A stretch of DNA of 32,067 bases from positions 1-32,067 of the forward strand of contig JAQGHQ010000561.1 in the NCBI GenBank assembly GCA_028288765.1, written 5' to 3'. The stretch comes from Gemmataceae bacterium (GTDB taxonomy: Bacteria > Planctomycetota > Planctomycetia > Gemmatales > Gemmataceae). A program made the position numbers and the translations under genes. Shown in pieces: positions 26,801 through 32,067 of this stretch. Each line of letters starts with the position of its first letter. The first letter of the stretch is position 1. The notes beneath the pieces are model-generated. The model ran no database searches, had not been told where the DNA came from, and saw only the letters and a program-made list of their open reading frames with translations.

Positions 26801-29800
26801 ACCATCGTCCTGTCGGCCGCCACGTACACACTGAGCGTGGTAGACAACCAGACGTTCGGCCCGACCGGGCTCCCGGTGGTCACCGCCGGCACCACGATCG
26901 CCGGGAACGGCGCCGTCATCGCCCGGGATCCGGCCGCCCCGGCGTTCCGGTTGTTCGACGTGACCGGCTCGCTGACCCTCCAGGATCTGACGCTGTCCGA
27001 CGGACTGGCTCAGGGCCAGGCCGGTGGCAGCGGGGCAGCCGGGGGCGGCGGCGGGGCCGGCCTGGGCGGGGCCATATTCAACAGGGGGACGGTCGCCCTG
27101 ACCGGGGTGACCCTCACGGGTAACCAGGCGGTGGGCGGCGCCGGCGGGACACCGACCGGCACGTCCCCGGGCGGCGGGGGCGGGTTGGCCGGGGCCGGGC
27201 AGGACGGCGGGGCCGGCACTTCCGCCCCCGGGGCGGGCGGCGGGCCGAACGGTGGGGCCGGGAACAGGATAAGTGGGAACGCCTCGGACGGCGGGGACGG
27301 CGGGGACGGCGGGGGCGGGGGCGGGAATTCCAACAACGCCAGTACGGGTGCGTCCGGCGGGTTCGGCGGGTTCGGCGGCGGCGGGGGCGGGAACACCGGC
27401 AGCGCCGGTACGGGCGCGTTTGGCGGGCGCGGCGGGTTCGGCGGCGGCGGGGGCGGGAACACCGGCAACGCAGGCACCATCGCCCAGGCTGGGTACGGGG
27501 GGTTCGGGGGCGGGGGCGGCGGGAACACTGGTACGCGGGCGTTTGGCGGCACGGTCAGTATGTTCGGTGGTGGTTCGGGAACGACCTCCGGTAGTGCGGG
27601 TGGTGGCGGCGGCGGTCTCGGCGGGGCGGTGTTTAGTGACGCGGGGGCCACTCTCACCGTCACCGACTCGACGTTGTCCGGAAACACCGCCCAGGGCGGA
27701 ACGGCGGCAACCGCCGGCGGCGGCGGGGCCGGCCTGGGCGGGGCCGTGTTCGACGCCGGCGGTACGGTGACGATCGCCGCCAGCACTTTCACCGGCAACG
27801 TCGCCCGCGGGGCGGTGGGAGGCGCAGGCGGCGGGCCCGGCCGGGGTCTCGGCGGGGCGGTCTTCACCCGCAACGGCTCCCCGACGCTCACCGATGTCAC
27901 CATCAGCGGCAACACCGTCACCAACGGCGACGGGACGCCCGGAACGGCCGGCGGCGTGTTCGTCGTGTCCGACGGGATGGCGGCCTCGGTCCAGATCAAC
28001 GACAGCATCCTCGGCGGGGCCGACGCGTCGGTGCCCGACGTCGGGTCGGCGATGACGTTCGCCGGTGGCACCCCGGTACTCACCGGAGCCTACGACCTGG
28101 TCCGCAACAACCCGGCCGCCGGCGGCCTGCCGGCGGGGGCGGTCGTCAGTTCCACCGATCCCCTGCTCGCCCCACTGGGCAACTACGGCGGGCCGACCCA
28201 GACGATGGCCCTCCTGCCCGGCTCCCCGGCCATCGACGCCGGCAACCCGACCGACGCCAGCCTGGACCAGCGGGGCGTGGCCGTCCAGAACGGCCGCAAG
28301 GACATCGGGGCGTTCGAGAGCCACGGGTTCACGGTCGCCGCCACCGGCGGTAGCGGGCAACAGACGCCTCCCGGCCAGGCGTTCCCCAACCCGCTGGTCG
28401 CGACCGTGACCGCCGTCGACGCGACCGAGCCGGTCCAGGGCGGGGTGGTCACGTTCACCCCCCCGGCGACCGGGGCGAGCGCGACCCTGTCCGCCCCGAC
28501 CGCCACCATCACCGCCGCCGGGACCGCCCAGGTGACCGCCACCGCCAACGGCACCCCCGGCTCCTACGCCGTCACCGCCGCGGCCAACGGCGCAACCGGC
28601 GCCCCGTCCTTCTCGTTGACCAACCAGCCGGCCGGCCAGACGCCGCAGACCATCACCTTCACCATCTCCCCGGCCACGGTGACCTACGGGGTCAGTCCGA
28701 TCACGCTGTCCGCCACCGGCGGGGGGAGCGGGAACCCGGTCACCTTCGCCCTCATCTCCGGCCCGGGCACGATCAGCGGCAACACCCTGACGGTGACCGG
28801 GGCCGGGGCCGTCGTCGTCGAGGCCGACCAGGCCGGGAACGCCCAGTTCGCCGCGGCCACCCCGGTCCAGCAGACCCTGACCGTCACCCCGGCCACCCTG
28901 ACCATCACCCCGGCCGCCGGCCAGTCCAAGGTCTACGGGTCCGTCGTCCCGACGCTGACGTACACCCCGACCGGGTTCGTGAACAAGGACACCGCCGCGA
29001 TCCTCACCGGGGCGCTCGGGACGGCGGCCACGGCTTCCAGCCCGGTCGGGACGTACGCCTTCACCCTCGGGACCCTCGCCGCCGGGCCCAACTACACTCT
29101 CCAGCTGGCGGCCACCCCGCCGACGTTCGCCGTCACCCCGGCGCGGCTGACGATCATCCCGGCCGCCGGCCAGTCGAAGGTGTACGGGTCTGCCGTCCCG
29201 ACGCTGACGTACACCCCGACCGGGTTCGTGCTCGAAGATACCGCCGCGATCCTCACCGGGGCGCTCGGGACGGCGGCCACGGCTTCCAGCCCGGTCGGGA
29301 CGTACGCCTTCACCCTCGGGACCCTCGCCGCCCCCAACTACACCCTCCAGCTGACCGGGGAAGGGCCGACGTTCGCGGTCACCCCCGCCCCGCTGACCGT
29401 GACCGCCAATAACGCCTCCCGACTGGTCAACCAGCCGAACCCGACGTTCACCGCGACCTTCACCGGGCTGGTCAACGGGGACACCCCGGCCGCCCTCGGC
29501 GGCACCCTCGCGTTCACCACCACCGCCGTCGGGTTCTCCAGCCCCCCAGGGGCGTACCCGATCACCCCGGCCGGGCTCACCTCCACCAACTACACGATCA
29601 CGTTCGCCCCCGGCACCCTGACCGTGACCCTGATCGTCCCCCGGGTGGCCTACGGGGCCGGACCCGGCGGCGCACCCCAGGTGGTCGTCACCGACGCCGC
29701 CGGGAACACCCTGTTCAACTTCTTCGCCTACGACACCAGCCTCCGGGGCGGGGTGTCGGTCGCGACCGCCGACGTGAACGGGGACGGGACGGCCGATATC

Positions 29801-30523
29801 ATCACCGGGGCCGGGGTCGGCGGGAGTGCTGACGTCAAGGTGTTCGACGGCACGACCGGGACCCTGATCACCTCGTTCTTCGCCTACGACCCGGCGTTCC
29901 GGGGCGGGGTGTGGGTGGCGGCCGGGCAGATCGACGGCCGGAGCGTGCTCGTGACCGGGGCCGGGGCCGGGGGGTCGCCCCTGGTCCGGGTATTCGACGC
30001 GGCCACCCTGACCATGCTCGGCCAGTTCATGGCCGGGGACCCGAGCGCCCGGGGGGGTGTTCGGGTGGCCTTCGCGACCGACGCCGGGCGGCCGGTGATC
30101 GTGACCGGGGCCGGGCCGGGGACCGGGTCGACGGTCGGGGTGTACGACGCGGTCACCCTGGCCGGGGTGGGGAGCTGGGCGGCGTACGAGCCGGCCTTCA
30201 CCGGGGGGGTGTACGTGGCCGCCGGGGAAGAGCCCGACGGGTCGGCCGTGATCCTCGTCGGGCCGGGGGCCGGGGGCGGGCCGCGGCTGGAGCTGTTCGA
30301 CGCCCGGGGGGCCGTCCGCGGGAACATCCTGGCCGACACGAGCGCCCTGCGGAACGGGCTGACGGTGGCCGTCCTCCCCCCGACGAGCGGGGGCCTGGTG
30401 CTCCTGACGGGCGCGGGGGATGGGGTGCGGAAGACGATTCTGGGGGCGGACGGGTCGCTCACCCCGGGCGGGTCGTTCGCCCCGTTCGGGGCCGACTTCA
30501 CCGGCGGCGTCTTTGTCGGCTGA
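23816..30523 (+). CDS. giant secreted protein: beta-helix repeats, glycine-rich loops, MBG and FG-GAP-like modules
   Basis: The 2235-residue product starts at GTG 23816, eight bases after GGAG and 55 bases after the kinase stop. The N-terminal motif RLRVEGLEDRAVPAV lies at about residues 26-40. Three right-handed beta-helix units follow, each closed by a choice-of-anchor-Q type end (DQRG...RDIGAF at about 600, 930 and 1490). CSLREA-like starts (GTLSLRAAVNLV, GTLTLREALLI) open the second and third. Very glycine-rich inserts occur at about 172-409 and 1066-1352. An Ig-like stretch, three MBG-type domains (about 1680-1938) and an FG-GAP-like end (about 1942-2235, with DVNGDGTADI) complete it, ending FTGGVFVG. 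Surface adhesion or matrix function is inferred; no catalytic residues were recognised. Confidence 0.88.
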   Translation: MAKHTPRWLTRLFGTRPALPVRRPQRLRVEGLEDRAVPAVISFTAVTPADLVNDIVSANQDFLTHPANTYQISLTANTTYDFSAPYATSTNDSTGVYGFWYGPDALPAVMSPVTIVGNGATIQRGPDATNPTPVPFRLFYVSGGLTNPAQFPAGSLTLQDLTLTGGLAHGGDSNKGGGGLGAGGAIFNQGGLSLSGVTLTANQAVGGSSGIGTAGDSGGGIGASSASNSGAGFGGTFPMSGVGGVGGTAMRNNFGDAGGGGGGFDAIPADAGGNGTATTAGNGGGPGGLGGAGGHGGGSAGDGGGGGVAVNLGNGGFAGGNFGGGGGGGPLQIAAGGGGGIGGGGGAGLGGGGGGFGGGGGFGDLGGGSGGFGGGGGVATSGTAGAGGFGAGAGNTTSLGGGGGGFGGAIFSMYGTLTVVDSTITGNTAQGGTGANGGSGLGGGIFNLGGSATLVNDTLAINTASSDGGAVYNLAYGNNVTTGGPVTATLTLVNDILSGSLGGGSDLVNAQDTGGHANGSTSNAGNVATINATTPNIVQASTIISGTFNNGGVNPVDPNLGALAYYGGPTRTMALFGGSPAVGAGSNTVTGVTLPAADQRGLAFPTSSNRDIGAFQTGPIVVNTTVDTPTGASPAGTLSLRAAVNLVNADPTAGTDTITFDPTVFKSRAGAIVLSGSQLEISRSSGAVVIDGAANGATGVVVSGNNANRVFQIDAGVTVTLTELAVENGNANGVSGTTRDDGGGIYNAGTLTVAACTLVGNSDSAGVGKGGGICNQGGTLSVTDSTISGNMASTGGAILQLSGTTTVTDSTISGNSDGSNTGAVANSGGTFTVGGTIIDGNVYVGLSGPVPADVNGNFTSLGYNLIGTVTGGGGFGATGDRINVASPGLGELGNFGGPTQTIPVLVGSPALDAGNPSDTTADQRGLGVYNGRRDIGAFEQRPATLTVNSTADAVAFGDGTLTLREALLISSGVDSVADLSPAERAQVVGSPGGADTIVLSAATYTLSVVDNQTFGPTGLPVVTAGTTIAGNGAVIARDPAAPAFRLFDVTGSLTLQDLTLSDGLAQGQAGGSGAAGGGGGAGLGGAIFNRGTVALTGVTLTGNQAVGGAGGTPTGTSPGGGGGLAGAGQDGGAGTSAPGAGGGPNGGAGNRISGNASDGGDGGDGGGGGGNSNNASTGASGGFGGFGGGGGGNTGSAGTGAFGGRGGFGGGGGGNTGNAGTIAQAGYGGFGGGGGGNTGTRAFGGTVSMFGGGSGTTSGSAGGGGGGLGGAVFSDAGATLTVTDSTLSGNTAQGGTAATAGGGGAGLGGAVFDAGGTVTIAASTFTGNVARGAVGGAGGGPGRGLGGAVFTRNGSPTLTDVTISGNTVTNGDGTPGTAGGVFVVSDGMAASVQINDSILGGADASVPDVGSAMTFAGGTPVLTGAYDLVRNNPAAGGLPAGAVVSSTDPLLAPLGNYGGPTQTMALLPGSPAIDAGNPTDASLDQRGVAVQNGRKDIGAFESHGFTVAATGGSGQQTPPGQAFPNPLVATVTAVDATEPVQGGVVTFTPPATGASATLSAPTATITAAGTAQVTATANGTPGSYAVTAAANGATGAPSFSLTNQPAGQTPQTITFTISPATVTYGVSPITLSATGGGSGNPVTFALISGPGTISGNTLTVTGAGAVVVEADQAGNAQFAAATPVQQTLTVTPATLTITPAAGQSKVYGSVVPTLTYTPTGFVNKDTAAILTGALGTAATASSPVGTYAFTLGTLAAGPNYTLQLAATPPTFAVTPARLTIIPAAGQSKVYGSAVPTLTYTPTGFVLEDTAAILTGALGTAATASSPVGTYAFTLGTLAAPNYTLQLTGEGPTFAVTPAPLTVTANNASRLVNQPNPTFTATFTGLVNGDTPAALGGTLAFTTTAVGFSSPPGAYPITPAGLTSTNYTITFAPGTLTVTLIVPRVAYGAGPGGAPQVVVTDAAGNTLFNFFAYDTSLRGGVSVATADVNGDGTADIITGAGVGGSADVKVFDGTTGTLITSFFAYDPAFRGGVWVAAGQIDGRSVLVTGAGAGGSPLVRVFDAATLTMLGQFMAGDPSARGGVRVAFATDAGRPVIVTGAGPGTGSTVGVYDAVTLAGVGSWAAYEPAFTGGVYVAAGEEPDGSAVILVGPGAGGGPRLELFDARGAVRGNILADTSALRNGLTVAVLPPTSGGLVLLTGAGDGVRKTILGADGSLTPGGSFAPFGADFTGGVFVG
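27304..27540 (+). repeat. 66-bp in-frame tandem repeat inside the giant protein gene
   Basis: Four units with a 66-base period begin at about 27304, 27370, 27436 and 27502. Units two and three share 32 identical bases at their start (27370-27401 and 27436-27467). Each encodes a 22-residue glycine-rich unit around GFGGGGGGNTG. The in-frame period allows copy-number change without breaking the protein. Confidence 0.8.
28882..29376 (+). repeat. tandem duplication of an MBG domain (249 and 246 bp)
   Basis: The unit at 28882-29130 is repeated at 29131-29376 with the same frame and one codon deleted (AAGPNYT against AAPNYT). A tract of about 90 bases (from 28991 and from 29240) is identical in both, which points to a recent duplication or gene conversion. 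Confidence 0.85.
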
Positions 30524-30558
30524 CGGGCCTCACCCGGGGCCTGGTCCGGAAGACCGTG

Positions 30559-30580
30559 CGGGGGTACACCCGGACCCCCG
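30559..30580 (+). terminator. hairpin after the giant protein gene
   Basis: CGGGGGT (30559-30565) pairs with ACCCCCG (30574-30580) around an eight-base loop, 35 bases after the stop codon. There is no T-tract; a terminator role is possible only. Confidence 0.35.
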
Positions 30581-31230
30581 GCGAGCTGAAGCTCGGGGCC
30601 CGAAGGGCCGGTCGAGGTCCAGTGGTCAGCGTCCGGGAGGAACCCCCGGCCCGTGTGCGGCGTCTGATCTGATGAAACCGCCGAAACCCTGTTGAGTGAA
30701 GTGATCGGCTCGTCGTCCGGTTCGGGCTGCGAGGTGACATCAGACCCGCCGGAGCCGTCCTGTTGAGGTTTCGTCGCACTGTTTTCTGCTTCGTCACCGG
30801 CATCGGGCCGGGGCATGAGCAATGTCCCGGGGGCAGGGTAGTGTGTCGGGAGCGGCTCGACGGGCTCCTCAAGCACTACCACCGCCCGGCGGCCCATCCC
30901 CGCCCGCCAACGTGACCACCCGGTCACCCGCCGTCGCATGCACGGAAACCGCTCCGGCTCTGCCCGCATCCTATCGACCATTTCCGGCCCGTCTTCTCAC
31001 GCCGGCTTGACGACAACCCGATGGCCGACAACCCTGGTCAGTGTGGAACGACCGCGAACCCGATAGAGGCTTCTTGCCGTGTTGGTCAAGCCGGGAAGGG
31101 ATTTCGGAACAGGGAACACGTAAGGTCGCCACTCGTTGCGTGGCAACCTTTGAGGCGCTCGCCTCAGAATTGGCCCACCGAGGTACCGGGTGCGCCGCAC
31201 GCGCGAAATGGGGGGCGTTGGAGGACGCAC
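30581..31230. other. 650-base gap between convergent genes
   Basis: The giant protein gene and the sigma-54 activator gene end towards each other across this stretch. Codon bias is mixed on all frames. Minus-strand frames at 30997-31230 and beyond 30524 are open but have low third-position G/C and no recognised family. A 6-bp stem TGAGGC / GCCTCA (31151-31166) might help end the minus-strand transcript. Confidence 0.4.
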
Positions 31231-32067
31231 CTACGACGGCTCGTCTTTTTCAGTTTCAAACCGGCGGGTGAGGTGGAGCCCCAACTCTTGCAGCTTGCGT
31301 CGCAAGGTCTGCCGCGCGATCCCCAGCCTGCGGGCGGCCGCCTGTTGATTCCCGCCCGTTGCTTCCAGAACGCGAATCAGGAAGAGGCGGTCCAGGCGGC
31401 GGTGCGCCTCCGCGTACTGGTCGCCGTCGTCGCAGGCCAGGCACATACGGATGAAAGCCTCCAGGCTGGGGTCTTCCCCCACCGACTGGGTCGGGACCGA
31501 GCCGCCAGGCTCTCCCGCAAGGTCGGGTAGGTAAGCCGGGAGTAGGGTCGTGCCGCGGGCCTGCAGCAGGGCCTGCTTGAGCACGCTCTGCAGCTCCCGG
31601 ATGTTGCCCGGCCACGTGTAGCCGCGCAGGCGCTCCAGCGCCTCCGGGGCGATCTCCTCCACCTCCCGCCCGAGTTCGCGGCTGAACAGCCGCAGGTAAT
31701 GCCGCACCAGCACCAGCAGATCGTCGCCCCGCTCGCGTAACGGGGGCAGATGGATGACGAAGACGCTCAGCCGGTAGTACAGGTCGGCCCGGAAATACCC
31801 CTCCGCCGACCACGCCTTCAGGTCGCGGTGGGTGGCCGCGATCAGCCGCACGTCGGTCCGGATCGTCTCGTTACCGCCGACCCGCTCAAACGCCTGCTCC
31901 TGGAGGACGCGCAGCATCTTGGCCTGCAGCGCCAGCGGCATGTCGCCGACCTCGTCGAGGAAAATGGTCCCGCCGTTGCACTGCTCGAACTTGCCGATCC
32001 GGCGGCGGTCGGCCCCGGTGAAGGCGCCCTTCTCGTGGCCGAACAGCTCGCTCTCCAGCAGGCCCTC
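31231..32067 (-). CDS. sigma-54-dependent transcriptional activator (C-terminal part, runs off the window)
   Basis: The visible 278 residues begin inside the AAA+ domain with [16 protein letters not shown], whose GAFTGA loop contacts sigma-54. They continue with the Walker B motif [11 protein letters not shown], then [19 protein letters not shown] and [20 protein letters not shown] with the arginine finger region, and [19 protein letters not shown] (sensor II). A linker leads to a Fis-type helix-turn-helix, [20 protein letters not shown], near the C-terminus. The Walker A motif and the N-terminal sensory or receiver domain lie outside the window, so whether it is an NtrC-like response regulator cannot be said. 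It activates transcription from -24/-12 promoters by ATP hydrolysis; the candidate promoter at 8182-8197 is a possible but unproven target. Confidence 0.93.
   Translation of the reverse strand, partial: EGLLESELFGHEKGAFTGADRRRIGKFEQCNGGTIFLDEVGDMPLALQAKMLRVLQEQAFERVGGNETIRTDVRLIAATHRDLKAWSAEGYFRADLYYRLSVFVIHLPPLRERGDDLLVLVRHYLRLFSRELGREVEEIAPEALERLRGYTWPGNIRELQSVLKQALLQARGTTLLPAYLPDLAGEPGGSVPTQSVGEDPSLEAFIRMCLACDDGDQYAEAHRRLDRLFLIRVLEATGGNQQAAARRLGIARQTLRRKLQELGLHLTRRFETEKDEPS

Noticed and set aside
24092..28360. Very long open frames on the minus strand opposite the giant protein gene (up to about 670 codons)
   Set aside because: They mirror glycine- and alanine-rich coding on the plus strand; translations are low-complexity Pro/Arg/Ala runs without any domain, while the plus frame has clear beta-helix, MBG and FG-GAP motifs.
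29884..30981. 365-codon minus-strand frame overlapping the 3' end of the giant gene
   Set aside because: Two thirds is antisense to the FG-GAP module; the free part (30524-30981) has mixed codon use and no recognised family.
30997..31230. 77-codon minus-strand frame directly behind the sigma-54 activator
   Set aside because: Low third-position G/C, GTG start without a ribosome site, no recognisable motif.
1..32067. CRISPR array, rRNA genes or a replication origin
   Set aside because: No regularly spaced short repeats with unique spacers, no rRNA-like conserved stretches and no DnaA-box cluster were seen by eye.

Overview
The window looks like a chromosomal segment of a high-GC planctomycete, most likely of the Gemmata group (Gemmataceae). 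The evidence is the strong G/C bias at third codon positions, the ECF sigma factor next to a membrane serine/threonine kinase, two large secreted proteins with an N-terminal LEDR-x(2)-PA type motif and C-terminal FG-GAP-like modules, and small proteins starting MTEAEWLAC. This placement comes from family recognition, not from a database search.

Layout. (1) Positions 1-6000 are an accessory, decayed stretch. It holds a degenerate tyrosine recombinase and a probable transposase start, a truncated MTEAEW-type gene, and a membrane-anchored methyltransferase gene enclosed by a 32-bp imperfect inverted repeat. A minus-strand series of small genes follows (truncated ferritin-like protein, two overlapping small genes of which the first is frameshifted, and two more uncharacterised proteins), then a 5'-truncated transposase with AT-rich sequence beyond the break. 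(2) Positions 6261-12219 carry plus-strand genes: a secreted Ig-like protein, two Hsp20 chaperones behind a good sigma-54 promoter candidate, a perfect 45-bp-arm palindrome, inorganic pyrophosphatase, and an AI-2E family membrane protein with an extra soluble C-terminal domain. (3) Positions 12437-14965 encode a secreted delta-60-repeat/FG-GAP protein. (4) Positions 15034-16927 are a second mobile-element graveyard, an IS630-type transposase fragment joined to a serine recombinase fragment, both frameshifted. (5) Positions 17167-19601 hold the oxidative pentose-phosphate pair gnd-zwf; gnd has a one-base frameshift in a run of six G. (6) Positions 20323-30523 form a regulatory and surface block: ECF sigma factor, a sensor kinase with a zinc-finger-like N-terminus and leucine-rich-like repeats, then a 2235-residue secreted beta-helix/MBG/FG-GAP protein 55 bases later. 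(7) The minus-strand end holds the C-terminal part of a sigma-54 activator (AAA+ plus Fis-type helix-turn-helix) running off the window.

The genes suggest a core of stress proteostasis (Hsp20 pair), phosphate and NADPH metabolism (ppa, gnd, zwf) and envelope proteins, broken up by transposon debris. No CRISPR array, rRNA or convincing tRNA was seen. Most notable are the inverted-repeat-bounded methyltransferase cassette, the long perfect palindrome, the sigma-54 promoter before hsp20, and the ECF / zinc-finger kinase / giant surface protein block.
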